Shown: in pieces, positions 1-7,232 of the stretch
Layout of the letters: every line of letters begins with the position of its first letter
Position numbering within the stretch: position 1 is the first letter of the stretch
Assembly: GCA_035255485.1 (NCBI GenBank)
Contig: DATEZO010000285.1
Span: 1 to 22,460 of the forward strand
From: DATEZO01 sp035255485
GTDB taxonomy: Bacteria; Pseudomonadota; Gammaproteobacteria; Burkholderiales; Burkholderiaceae_D
Reading direction: 5' to 3'
Length of the DNA stretch: 22,460 nt
Position numbers and translations under genes: made by a program
Notes under the pieces: model-generated
Seen by the model: the letters and a program-made list of their open reading frames with translations, nothing else
What the model was told of the DNA's origin: nothing
Databases searched by the model: none

Positions 1-392
1 CCGGGGCAGTTCGGCCCGAGCAGCAGGGTCTTGCTGCCGGATTTGGCCATGCGGTCCTTCAGCGCCAGCATGTCGCGCACCGGGATGCCTTCGGTGATGC
101 AGATGGCCAGATCGAGGTCGGCTTCGACCGCTTCCCAGATCGCGGCGGCGGCGCCGGCGGGCGGCACGTAAATGACGGAGACGGTGGCGCCGGTGGCTTT
201 TTTCGCGTCTGCGACATTCGCGTAGATCGGGATGCCCTCGAAATCCTCGCCTGCCTTTTTCGGATTGACGCCGGCGACGAAACAGTTCTTGCCGTTGGCA
301 TAGTCGCGGCACATGCGGGTGTGGAATTGCCCGGTCTTGCCAGTAATGCCTTGCGTGATGACTTTAGTGTCTTTGTTGATCAGGATGCTCAT
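1..392 (-). CDS. sucD: Succinyl-CoA ligase (ADP-forming) subunit alpha, N-terminal part
   Basis: This is the first ~130 codons of the alpha subunit of succinyl-CoA synthetase, the TCA-cycle enzyme that makes ATP from succinyl-CoA. The protein begins MSILINKDTKVITQGITGKT, and the following GQFHT is part of the CoA-binding Rossmann segment typical of SucD. Later stretches such as CFVAGVNPKKAGE, SVIYVPPAGAAAAI and ITEGIPVRDML are also family hallmarks. The ATG at 390-392 is preceded on the minus strand by an AAGGAAG ribosome-binding site. The 3' part, including the phosphohistidine, lies outside the window. Its partner sucC is upstream on the same strand, but the two are separated by a GIY-YIG gene within an inverted-repeat unit, which is unusual for this operon. 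Confidence 0.97.
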   Translation of the reverse strand, partial: MSILINKDTKVITQGITGKTGQFHTRMCRDYANGKNCFVAGVNPKKAGEDFEGIPIYANVADAKKATGATVSVIYVPPAGAAAAIWEAVEADLDLAICITEGIPVRDMLALKDRMAKSGSKTLLLGPNCP

Positions 393-424
393 GTAATCTT
401 CCTTTTTCCGCTTGTCTGTCGGCT

Positions 425-451
425 GTCGTTCCCGCAAAGGCGGGAACCCAG
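425..451 (+). repeat. REP-like hairpin repeat, copy 1
   Basis: The core is a perfect 8-bp stem, GTTCCCGC (428-435) against GCGGGAAC (440-447), with the 4-base loop AAAG; flanks are GTC on the left and CCAG on the right. It matches the reverse complement of the copy at 764-790 at 26 of 27 positions. It lies between the sucD start and the GIY-YIG stop. Confidence 0.85.
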
Positions 452-456
452 TGTCG

Positions 457-750
457 TTACGCCGTGAATTCCAAATATAAATCGTTCCAGTACGGATTGG
501 CGGCTTCAATCAAATTGACTTTCCACGCGCGATTCCATTTCTTGATTTGCCTTTCGCGGGTAATTGCTTCAGCCACATCTGCATGTTGCTCAAACCATAC
601 CAACGCCTGCACTTCGTACTGCTTGCTAAATCCCTCGACAAACTTGTTTTTGTGTTCCCAAACCCGTTTCACCAAGTCAGAAGTCACGCCGAGATATAAC
701 GTGCCATTGCGCTGACTGGCCAGCAGGTATACGTAATACAGTTTGTCCAT
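457..750 (-). CDS. GIY-YIG nuclease domain protein (UPF0213/YhbQ-like)
   Basis: A 97-residue protein consisting of essentially one GIY-YIG domain. The two signature strands appear as YYVYLLAS (residues 5-12) and LYLGVTSDL (18-26). The candidate catalytic Arg29 and His33 follow in VKRVWEH, the metal-binding Glu66 is in the ITRERQIKKW helix, and an Asn is at 85 (NPYW). All the residues expected of an active nuclease are therefore visible. Length fits the single-domain UPF0213 group, whose cellular role is not well established. The gene is on the same strand as sucC and sucD, so read-through from that operon would express it. It starts with ATG just inside one inverted repeat and stops just inside the other, which suggests that gene and repeats form one unit. 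Confidence 0.9.
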   Translation of the reverse strand: MDKLYYVYLLASQRNGTLYLGVTSDLVKRVWEHKNKFVEGFSKQYEVQALVWFEQHADVAEAITRERQIKKWNRAWKVNLIEAANPYWNDLYLEFTA

Positions 751-763
751 GCGCTAAACGACT

Positions 764-790
764 CTGGGTTCCCGCCTTCGCGGGAACGAC
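764..790 (-). repeat. REP-like hairpin repeat, copy 2 (inverted relative to copy 1)
   Basis: The stem GTTCCCGC (768-775) pairs perfectly with GCGGGAAC (780-787) around the loop CTTC. It is preceded by CTGG and followed by GAC. In reverse complement it differs from copy 1 at a single base. It lies 24 bases past the sucC stop codon on the transcribed strand, so it could also act as an RNA hairpin protecting or punctuating the sucC message. Confidence 0.85.
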
Positions 791-814
791 AAAATTATGA
801 GTGCAGGTTATGGA

Positions 815-1981
815 TTATTTCCCGTTAGCTGCGGCAACCACCTTCTGCGCGGCTTCTTCCATCGTGTCGGCCGAGATGATCGGAAGACCGGAGTCGGCCA
901 GGATTTTCTTGCCGATGTCTTCGTTGGTGCCTTTCATGCGCACCACCAGCGGCACGGAGAGCGACACTGCCTTGGATGCGGCGACCACGCCTTCGGCGAT
1001 GACGTCGCAGCGCATGATGCCGCCGAAAATGTTGACCAGGATCGCTTTCAGGCCCGGATTCTTCAGCATCAGCTTGAATGCTTCGGTCACTTTCTCGGTC
1101 GTGGCGCCGCCGCCGACGTCGAGGAAGTTGGCCGGTTCGCCGCCGAACAGCTTGATGGTATCCATGGTCGCCATGGCCAGTCCCGCACCGTTTACCAGGC
1201 AGCCGATATTACCGTCGAGGGAAATGTAGGCGAGATCGAATTTGGAGGCTTCGATTTCTGCCGGATCTTCTTCATCCAGGTCACGGTAGGCAACGATTTC
1301 CGGATGACGATACAAGGCGTTGGCGTCGAAATTGAATTTGGCATCCAGCGCGATCACGCGGCCGTCGCCGGTCAGGATCAGCGGGTTGATTTCCGCCAGC
1401 GATGCGTCGGTTTCCCAGTACGCCTTGTACAAGCCTTGCAGTTGCTTGCGGGCGTCGGCGATGGAGCCGGCCGGGACGCCGATTTTGGCGGCAATCGCAT
1501 CGGCTTCGGCGTCGGTCAGACCGGCCACCGGGTCGATCGCGATGCTGTGAATCAGCTCCGGATGGCTGGCTGCGACTTCCTCGATATCCATGCCGCCTTC
1601 GGAAGAGGCCATCAGTACCACTCGCTGGGAAACGCGGTCGGTCACCATGCTGACATACAGTTCCTTCTTGATGTCGGCGCCTTCTTCAATCAGCAGGCGG
1701 CGTACCTTCTGGCCTTCCGGGCCGGTTTGATGCGTGACCAGCTGCATGCCCATGATGGCATTGGCATATTCCCGCACCTGTTCGAGGGATTTCGCCACCT
1801 TGACGCCGCCGCCCTTGCCGCGGCCGCCCGCATGGATTTGCGCCTTGACGACCCAGACCGGGCCGCCCAGCGTCTCGGCCGCCTTGACGGCCTCCTCAAC
1901 GGACATGCACGGGATGCCGCGCGGTACCGTCACCCCGAACTTGCGGAGGATTTCTTTGCCCTGATACTCATGGATTTTCAT
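815..1981 (-). CDS. sucC: Succinyl-CoA ligase (ADP-forming) subunit beta
   Basis: A 388-residue protein, the same length as the Escherichia coli beta subunit. It begins MKIHEYQGKEILRKFGV, as in the family. The ATP-grasp nucleotide loop AGGRGKGGG is at about residues 51-59. GNIGCLVNGAGLAMATMD and NIFGGIMRCDVIAEG near the C-terminus are the usual contact segments with the alpha subunit and the phosphate site. The enzyme converts succinyl-CoA, ADP and phosphate to succinate, CoA and ATP in the cytoplasm. The start at 1981 has a good Shine-Dalgarno, AAGGGAAG, five bases upstream. Only about 60 bases separate it from the DUF2889 gene upstream, so it may belong to a long transcript. The usual immediate neighbour sucD is displaced by the GIY-YIG unit. 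Confidence 0.98.
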   Translation of the reverse strand: MKIHEYQGKEILRKFGVTVPRGIPCMSVEEAVKAAETLGGPVWVVKAQIHAGGRGKGGGVKVAKSLEQVREYANAIMGMQLVTHQTGPEGQKVRRLLIEEGADIKKELYVSMVTDRVSQRVVLMASSEGGMDIEEVAASHPELIHSIAIDPVAGLTDAEADAIAAKIGVPAGSIADARKQLQGLYKAYWETDASLAEINPLILTGDGRVIALDAKFNFDANALYRHPEIVAYRDLDEEDPAEIEASKFDLAYISLDGNIGCLVNGAGLAMATMDTIKLFGGEPANFLDVGGGATTEKVTEAFKLMLKNPGLKAILVNIFGGIMRCDVIAEGVVAASKAVSLSVPLVVRMKGTNEDIGKKILADSGLPIISADTMEEAAQKVVAAANGK

Positions 1982-2040
1982 GCGAGCTTCCCTTCAGACG
2001 CTAATGGAAAAAACTTGGTGGATGAATTGAATTGACTGGA

Positions 2041-2622
2041 TTAACCGGATTCCTGCTTCGCCGCCGGCCGAATCGCCCAGCGCGGGTAATACCTGGCCAC
2101 CGCTTCGCCGTCGCTGCGCAGTGCATGGCAACGGTCAAGCTGAAACGGTTTCTCGGTTTGTTCGTCGCCACTGGCGCCATCGCGGGTATCGATCACGTCA
2201 CCGGCAAACGCCTGGATTGCCGCTGTCGGCAGAATCAGCGCCAACTCGCTCAGGTGCGTGCAACCGGCGGTGCCGGCCAGCCGCTCCTGCAAGCCCTGGC
2301 GAAATCCCTGCACCAGATTCAGACCAATCAGCTTGCTGTAGGCGGGGCCGATCGTATCGCAATGATCGGGATAGGGCACGGCGTCTGATACCGCCTGCGC
2401 ATCGACAATATTCAACTGCAGGTCGATTGTCACGCGCAGCCATAAATCGTGAATAAATTCACCGGCCGAGCGCACGCCCCATGCAAATTTTGCATCGCGG
2501 GTCTTGACGTCGGTGATATGGGCGTCGATATCCCACAGGCCGTCATCGCGAGCGAATGCATCGACCTGAATGGTGCGAGTGTGCTTCAGCACACGGCGGG
2601 AAATCGATTGTGACAGGGGCAT
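2041..2622 (-). CDS. DUF2889 domain-containing protein
   Basis: A 193-residue protein matching the uncharacterised DUF2889 family by its N-terminal pattern: MPLSQSISRRVLKHTRTIQV, then DGLWDIDAHITDVKT, where DGLWDI is the family hallmark. No membrane segment or signal peptide is visible and no catalytic motif can be named. The frame stays open up to a TTG at 2739, but the extra 39 residues are basic and low in family likeness and the TTG is a poor start, so the ATG at 2622 was chosen; no strong ribosome-binding site is seen for either. Its place between recX and sucC is one I associate with Burkholderiales genomes, but this position does not reveal a function. Confidence 0.82.
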   Translation of the reverse strand: MPLSQSISRRVLKHTRTIQVDAFARDDGLWDIDAHITDVKTRDAKFAWGVRSAGEFIHDLWLRVTIDLQLNIVDAQAVSDAVPYPDHCDTIGPAYSKLIGLNLVQGFRQGLQERLAGTAGCTHLSELALILPTAAIQAFAGDVIDTRDGASGDEQTEKPFQLDRCHALRSDGEAVARYYPRWAIRPAAKQESG

Positions 2623-2824
2623 ACGTACCAATGCCGATAGAGCGGCGAAAAACTGCCGGATTTGCGTGTCGTTGTCGCAGTTTCTGCGGTAACAGCCGCT
2701 CCTGCGGCGCTGCAAAAAAACCGTAAAAGTGTAGCACAAGTCCCCCCCTCTTCACCAGACTGCGTGTTTCCGGGGTAACAGGAACAGGAGCAACGGCAGG
2801 GAAACGAAGGATATGCGGGCCCGG

Positions 2825-3283
2825 CTAATCACCTGCCGGATCGACGGCAGCGCGCAGTGCGGCCTGTATCGCCCGATGGGAAAAGCCACGCTGCTGCAGG
2901 AATCGCATTTGCCTGGCACGATCTGCCGCATCAATGGGCGCATGGGAAAATTTCTTGCGCCAGACTGCGCATGCGCGCGCGATTTCATCTTCCGCCAGGC
3001 TGGTCTTGATACCGCTTAGCGCTTCACCGTCAATACCGTGACTCTGCAATTCAAGGAGGATGCGGCTATTGCCAAAGCGCTTGGCGCGCCGATTGACGAG
3101 GGATTCGGAAAAACGGGATTGGGACAGGAATTTAGCGGCTTCCAGCGTATCGAGCAGCGCCTCGACATCTTCGCCTTCCTGCGCGTAGCGGGCCAGCTTG
3201 CGGCCCAGTTCAAGGCGGCTGTGTTCGCGGATCGCCAGATATCTGAGGGCCCGCGCTTTCAGGCTTAATTGCGGCTTTGCCAT
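2825..3283 (-). CDS. recX: Recombination regulatory protein RecX
   Basis: A 152-residue RecX protein, which binds RecA filaments and modulates, usually inhibits, their activity. The family's helical repeats are visible: ALRYLAIREHSRLELGRKLAR near the start, then FLSQSRFSESLVNRRAKRFG in the middle, and QMRFLQQRGFSHRAIQAALR at the end. It lies 87 bases downstream of the recA stop on the same strand, as in most proteobacteria, so it probably shares the SOS-controlled recA transcript by read-through. The frame could start nine codons earlier at a GTG (3310), but the ATG giving MAKPQLSLKARAL fits family N-termini better. Confidence 0.94.
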   Translation of the reverse strand: MAKPQLSLKARALRYLAIREHSRLELGRKLARYAQEGEDVEALLDTLEAAKFLSQSRFSESLVNRRAKRFGNSRILLELQSHGIDGEALSGIKTSLAEDEIARACAVWRKKFSHAPIDAADRARQMRFLQQRGFSHRAIQAALRAAVDPAGD

Positions 3284-3370
3284 GATCGCCTGAGAGCGCG
3301 GATTTTCCACATGGGGACGAGCGGGACGACAAGGCTCGGAAGAACTTGTCCGAACGCTTGTTCGACTTTC

Positions 3371-4453
3371 TTATTCGACTTCTTTTTCTTTAGTACCCGG
3401 CTTCTTTACGACCGGCTCGGTTTTTACGGCAGGCGCCAGCTCCGGCACGCCGAGCGAAATGCGCACCTTGTTTTCGATTTCGCGCGCCAGTTCGGGGCGT
3501 TCTTTCAGATAGTTGCGCGCATTATCCTTGCCCTGGCCAATCCGTTCGCCGTTGTAGCTATACCATGCACCGGATTTTTCAACGATCTTCGCGTCCGACC
3601 CGAGATCGAGGATTTCACCCTCACGCGAGGTACCTTCCCCGTACAGGATATCGAAATGCGCTTCCTTGAACGGCGGCGCGATCTTGTTCTTGACTACCTT
3701 GACCTTGGTTTCATTGCCGATGACCTCGTCACCGGACTTGATCGAGCCGGTGCGGCGAATATCGAGGCGCACCGAGGCGTAGAATTTCAATGCGTTGCCG
3801 CCGGTCGTGGTTTCCGGATTGCCGAACATGACGCCGATCTTCATGCGGATCTGATTGATGAAAATAACCAGCGTGTTGGTGCGGCTGATCGATCCGGTCA
3901 GCTTGCGCAGCGCCTGCGACATCAGGCGCGCCTGCAGGCCGGGCAACGAGTCGCCCATATCGCCTTCAATTTCCGCACGCGGGGTCAGCGCAGCGACCGA
4001 ATCGATCACGACCAGGTCGACACCGCCCGAACGCACCAGCGCATCGGTGATCTCCAGCGCCTGCTCGCCGGTATCCGGCTGGGAAATCAGCAGGTCGGAC
4101 AGATTGATGCCAAGCTTTTGCGCATACACCACATCAAGCGCATGCTCGGCGTCGATGAAGGCGCAGGTGCCGCCCAGTTTTTGCATTTCTGCAATAGTCT
4201 GCAGGGTCAGCGTTGTCTTGCCGGACGATTCCGGTCCATAGATCTCGACCACGCGACCGCGTGGCAGGCCGCCAACGCCCAGCGCGATATCCAGGCCCAG
4301 CGAACCGGTGGAAACGACTTGCACTTCCTCCACCACTGCGCCATCTTCCATGCGCATCACCGAGCCTTTGCCGAATTGCTTTTCAATCTGCGCCAGCGCC
4401 GCGGCCAGCGCCTTGCTCTTGTCCAGGTTCAAAGTGGATTTTTTATCGTCCAT
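3371..4453 (-). CDS. recA: Recombinase RecA
   Basis: A 360-residue RecA, the ATP-dependent strand-exchange protein of homologous recombination and the co-protease that triggers LexA cleavage in the SOS response. The Walker A loop GPESSGKTT is at residues 73-81 and Walker B VDLVVID ends at residue 151. The DNA-binding L2 region begins NQIRMKIGVMFGNPETTTGG at about 200. The C-terminal tail is charged (KKPGTKEKEVE), as in other RecA proteins, where acidic tails moderate activity. Length and motifs are complete, with no sign of an intein or frameshift. A near-consensus LexA box lies about 55 bases upstream. The gene is divergent from the two-component regulator at 4683. Confidence 0.99.
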   Translation of the reverse strand: MDDKKSTLNLDKSKALAAALAQIEKQFGKGSVMRMEDGAVVEEVQVVSTGSLGLDIALGVGGLPRGRVVEIYGPESSGKTTLTLQTIAEMQKLGGTCAFIDAEHALDVVYAQKLGINLSDLLISQPDTGEQALEITDALVRSGGVDLVVIDSVAALTPRAEIEGDMGDSLPGLQARLMSQALRKLTGSISRTNTLVIFINQIRMKIGVMFGNPETTTGGNALKFYASVRLDIRRTGSIKSGDEVIGNETKVKVVKNKIAPPFKEAHFDILYGEGTSREGEILDLGSDAKIVEKSGAWYSYNGERIGQGKDNARNYLKERPELAREIENKVRISLGVPELAPAVKTEPVVKKPGTKEKEVE

Positions 4454-4508
4454 AATATTCTTTCAGTAAGGATATTTGAGGCTGCAGCAGGTTTTACCGC
4501 GAAAGTTA

Positions 4509-4528
4509 TACTGTATAAAAAAACAGTG
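4509..4528 (-). promoter_or_regulatory. LexA (SOS) box of recA
   Basis: The sixteen bases at 4511-4526 read CTG-N10-CAG, the LexA half-site spacing. With flanks, the box is TACTGTATAAAAAAACAGTG, very close to the enterobacterial consensus TACTGTATATATATACAGTA. It sits between the divergent recA and response-regulator genes, about 55 bases before the recA ATG. A minus-strand TATAAC directly next to it (4505-4510) could be the recA -10 element, so LexA would block the promoter. The CTG/CAG form is also the one found in beta- and gammaproteobacteria. Confidence 0.9.
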
Positions 4529-4588
4529 CTTTGCGCAAGTCTTTATTTGGCTCGCGAATGTCAGCATGGTAACGATATTGCGTCCGCC

Positions 4589-4617
4589 TTGCTGGCATTA
4601 GTGAAACACAATAGACT
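4589..4617 (+). promoter_or_regulatory. Weak sigma-70-like promoter for the two-component/symporter unit
   Basis: TTGCTG (4589-4594) and TAGACT (4612-4617) are spaced by 17 bases and lie 65 bases before the response-regulator start. Matches are 3/6 and 4/6, so this is only a candidate; it is the best pair seen in this intergenic region on the plus strand. Confidence 0.25.
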
Positions 4618-4682
4618 GGAAGCTGTTTCAGGATAAGTCCTGCGGTTCGCCCTTTTCCTCACTCTGACTGCTTTCTGCCGAA

Positions 4683-5384
4683 ATGCGTATCCTGCTTGCC
4701 GAAGACGATAATGTGCTTGCCGACGGATTGACGCGCTCGCTGCGCCAATCGGGCTATGCCATCGATTGCGTCAAAAACGGACAGGAAGCCGATTCCGCAC
4801 TGTCAACCCAGGATTTCGATCTGCTGATCCTGGATCTGGGCTTGCCCAAGATAGCGGGGCTGGAAGTGCTGCGGCGGCTGCGCGCCCGCAATTCCCGCTT
4901 GCCGGTCCTGATCCTGACGGCCGGTGATTCGGTCGAACAGCGCGTCAAGGGGCTGGATCTCGGCGCCGACGATTTCATGGCCAAACCGTTTGCACTGTCG
5001 GAGCTGGAAGCCCGCGTGCGCGCGCTGACGCGGCGCGGCGCCGGCGGCGGGCCTACTGTCATCAGGCACGGCCCGTTATCCTACGATCAGGTCGGCCGGA
5101 TTGCCTATCTTAACGACCAGATGCTCGATCTGTCGGCGCGCGAGCTGGGTCTGCTCGAAGTGCTGTTGCAGCGCACCGGCCGCCTGGTATCGAAAGAGCA
5201 ACTGGTCGATCATCTGTGCGAATGGGGCGAGGAAGTCAGCAACAACGCGATCGAAGTATATGTGCATCGCCTGCGCAAGAAAATCGAGTTCGGCGGCGTG
5301 CGGATCGCGACTGTGCGCGGTCTCGGCTACTGTCTGGAGAAATTTCCGGATGTGCCTGCGGCAAGCGCCACGGCGCCCGGTTGA
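4683..5384 (+). CDS. OmpR/PhoB-family response regulator (TctD/QseB-like)
   Basis: A 233-residue two-domain regulator. The receiver domain (about 1-115) has the acidic pair in LLAEDDN, the phospho-acceptor Asp51 in LLILDLGLP, Thr79 in LILTA and Lys101 in MAKPF, so it should be phosphorylated normally. The C-terminal part (about 125-225) is a winged-helix DNA-binding domain with LSARELGLLEVLLQRTGRLV and the recognition-helix region NNAIEVYVHRLRKKIE, ending in TVRGLGYCL. The kinase gene follows eight bases after the stop, and the symporter genes follow that, so the likely target is this same import operon; this is inferred from position only. No good ribosome-binding site precedes the ATG. Confidence 0.93.
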   Translation: MRILLAEDDNVLADGLTRSLRQSGYAIDCVKNGQEADSALSTQDFDLLILDLGLPKIAGLEVLRRLRARNSRLPVLILTAGDSVEQRVKGLDLGADDFMAKPFALSELEARVRALTRRGAGGGPTVIRHGPLSYDQVGRIAYLNDQMLDLSARELGLLEVLLQRTGRLVSKEQLVDHLCEWGEEVSNNAIEVYVHRLRKKIEFGGVRIATVRGLGYCLEKFPDVPAASATAPG

Positions 5385-5392
5385 CGCAAGCC

Positions 5393-6946
5393 ATGCAGGA
5401 TGCACGGCATGTAGAGACGGCGGCGCATGACACTGCCGTTCCGGATTCTCCGCTCGCCGCCGACGCGGTCGCCACGCAGCCTGAAGAGCGGATCCAGCGC
5501 TCGCTGTTCGGTGAAATTCTCGACTGGATGCTGGTGCCGCTGCTGCTGCTCTGGCCGTTGAGCATTGCCATCACCTACCTGGTCGCCAAGTCGATTGCAA
5601 ATGAGCCGTTCGATCGCGCGCTCGATGACCGGGTAGTCGTGCTGGCGCAGCAGGTGAAGGAATTGAACGGCAAGGTGGTAACCAGACTGCCAAGCTCGGC
5701 CCGCGATATCCTGCGTGCCGACGATGTCGATAATATCTATTATCAGGTGCTCGGCCCGCAAAACGAGCATATCGACGGCGATCGCGACATACCCGCTCCC
5801 GCCGACGATGACCGACCGCTGCCATGGTCTGTGCAATTCCGCTATGACATGATGCACAATGCGGAAGTACGGATCGCCTATACCTACGTCGATCTGCGCC
5901 GGGTCCAGCCGACATCGGAGCCGGGCAAGGAGCCGCGCCTTGCGCTGGTGCAGGTGGCCGAAACGCTGGACAAGCGCACGCAACTTGCCAATCAGATTAT
6001 CAAAGGCGTAATCCTGCCCGAATTCATCATCCTGCCGATCGCGCTGGCGCTGGTCTGGTTTGCGCTATCGCGCGGCCTGTCGCCGCTGGCGGAGCTGCAG
6101 CAACGGATTCGCGCGCGCCGGCCAGATGATCTGAGCCCGATCGATTCAGGGCAGGTGCCCGAGGAAATCTCGCCGCTGGTGCGGTCGCTGAACGACATGC
6201 TGGAACGCCTGTCGCAAACCATCCAGATGCAGAAGCGCTTCATCGCGGATGCGGCGCACCAGATGAAGACACCACTGGCCGGCATGCGGATGCAATCCGA
6301 ACTGGCGCTGCGTCAGACCAGCTGGGATGAGATTCATCGCTCGCTGGAACAATTATCCACGAGTTCGGAAGCCGCCACCCGCCTGGTCAACCAGCTACTG
6401 GCCCTGGCGCGCGCCGAAAACCAAACGCCGCTGGTCAAGCCACTGGTGCCGGTCGAATTATCGGAACTGGCGCGCAATGTCGTGCAGGACTGGGTGCAGG
6501 TTTCGCTCACCCGCCGGATCGACATGGGCTTCGAGCAACCGGGTTATCCAATCATGGTGGCGGGCAATTCCACCATGCTGCGCGAAATGCTGTCCAACCT
6601 GGTCGATAACGCGCTGCGCTACACGCCTGCCGGCGGCAGCGTTACGGTGCGGGTACGCACCAACGACGAAGAAGGGCTGGCAATTCTGGAAGTCGAAGAC
6701 ACCGGTCCTGGCATCGCGCCTGCCGAGCGCTCGCACATATTCGAGCGGTTTTATCGCATCCTGGGCAGCAATGTCGAAGGCAGCGGCCTGGGACTGGCCA
6801 TCGTGCGTGAAATTGCGCAACAGCACGATGCCAACATCGATGTCTTCAACAATCCGCGCAGCCACGACCCGAAATTACCCGGCAGCCTGTTCCGCATGAC
6901 CCTGCGCATGCAGCGGCGCGCTGCATTCATTGAAGATATCGGTTGA
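5393..6946 (+). CDS. Sensor histidine kinase, TctE-like (2CSK_N sensor)
   Basis: A 517-residue membrane kinase. A first membrane helix is at about residues 46-66 (MLVPLLLLWPLSIAITYLV). A periplasmic sensor region of about 140 residues resembles the 2CSK_N domain of TctE-type kinases. The second helix is at about 206-226 and is followed by a HAMP-like linker. The H-box has His289 in DAAHQMKTPLAG, the N-box has Asn406 in SNLVDNALRYTP, and the ATP lid glycines are DTGPG (436-440) and GSGLGLAI (463-470), so catalysis looks complete. The frame is open upstream into the regulator gene, but the ATG at 5393 gives a sensible short cytoplasmic leader and normal length. TctE relatives often sense tri- or dicarboxylates. 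The next gene starts one base after its stop. Confidence 0.93.
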   Translation: MQDARHVETAAHDTAVPDSPLAADAVATQPEERIQRSLFGEILDWMLVPLLLLWPLSIAITYLVAKSIANEPFDRALDDRVVVLAQQVKELNGKVVTRLPSSARDILRADDVDNIYYQVLGPQNEHIDGDRDIPAPADDDRPLPWSVQFRYDMMHNAEVRIAYTYVDLRRVQPTSEPGKEPRLALVQVAETLDKRTQLANQIIKGVILPEFIILPIALALVWFALSRGLSPLAELQQRIRARRPDDLSPIDSGQVPEEISPLVRSLNDMLERLSQTIQMQKRFIADAAHQMKTPLAGMRMQSELALRQTSWDEIHRSLEQLSTSSEAATRLVNQLLALARAENQTPLVKPLVPVELSELARNVVQDWVQVSLTRRIDMGFEQPGYPIMVAGNSTMLREMLSNLVDNALRYTPAGGSVTVRVRTNDEEGLAILEVEDTGPGIAPAERSHIFERFYRILGSNVEGSGLGLAIVREIAQQHDANIDVFNNPRSHDPKLPGSLFRMTLRMQRRAAFIEDIG

Positions 6947-6947
6947 T

Positions 6948-7232
6948 ATGCCAGCAGATTCCCCGACCATTGCCCAGCAAGCCCGTGCCGTCTATTGGCA
7001 GCGCGTGAAACGCCTCACCCTGCTGCTATTGTTCGCATGGTTCCTGCTGACGTTCGGCATCCTGTTCTTTGCCCGCGAACTGGCGCGCTTCACCCTGTTC
7101 GGCTGGCCGTTTTCATTCTATATGGCGGCCCAGGGAATGGTACTGATGTATTTGCTGATCGTCGCCTGCCATGCATGGTGCATGCGCCGTCTCGACCGGA
7201 TCCTGAAAGACGATATCAGCCATGGCTGCTAA
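6948..7232 (+). CDS. DUF4212 protein, small subunit of sodium/solute symporter
   Basis: A 94-residue membrane protein with two hydrophobic helices, at about residues 23-41 (LTLLLLFAWFLLTFGILFF) and 56-77, and a basic C-terminus. It matches the DUF4212 family, found as a small partner next to VC_2705-type sodium:solute symporters. Here it overlaps the symporter gene by 11 bases, which fits translational coupling and a physical complex. The kinase stop codon is one base before its ATG, tying the sensor to the transporter. A TTG at 6930 in the same frame would add six residues, but ATG is preferred. The role of the small subunit is not established; it may be analogous to YjcH beside ActP. Confidence 0.88.
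   Translation: MPADSPTIAQQARAVYWQRVKRLTLLLLFAWFLLTFGILFFARELARFTLFGWPFSFYMAAQGMVLMYLLIVACHAWCMRRLDRILKDDISHGC

Larger units (their letters stand above)
425..790 (-). mobile_element. Candidate small mobile unit: GIY-YIG gene between 27-bp inverted repeats
   Basis: A 366-bp segment bounded by near-identical inverted repeats (425-451 and 764-790, one mismatch) encloses exactly one gene, a GIY-YIG nuclease, and sits between sucC and sucD. Without it, the sucC stop and sucD start would be about 56 bases apart, a normal intra-operon distance, so insertion into a pre-existing sucCD operon is the simplest reading. By eye the insert is more AT-rich than its neighbours. No target-site duplication is obvious at the outer borders. 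Small nuclease genes near REP-type hairpins are known, but mobility of this unit is inferred here, not shown. Confidence 0.5.

Noticed and set aside
797..2035. 412-codon open frame on the plus strand opposite sucC
   Set aside because: sucC is certain on the minus strand; the antisense frame has composition typical of a GC-rich shadow and resembles no family.
2742..2748. Run of seven C, considered as a phase-variation tract
   Set aside because: It lies in non-coding DNA between recX and the DUF2889 gene, not at a promoter spacer or in a frame that it could switch.
3269..4636. 455-codon open frame on the plus strand opposite recA
   Set aside because: It covers recA and its SOS promoter entirely in antisense, and the protein is His/Arg/Gln-rich without motifs.
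5216..5392. N-terminal extension of the sensor kinase into the response regulator gene
   Set aside because: The extra 59 residues are arginine-rich out-of-frame reading of the DNA-binding domain; the ATG at 5393 gives normal length.
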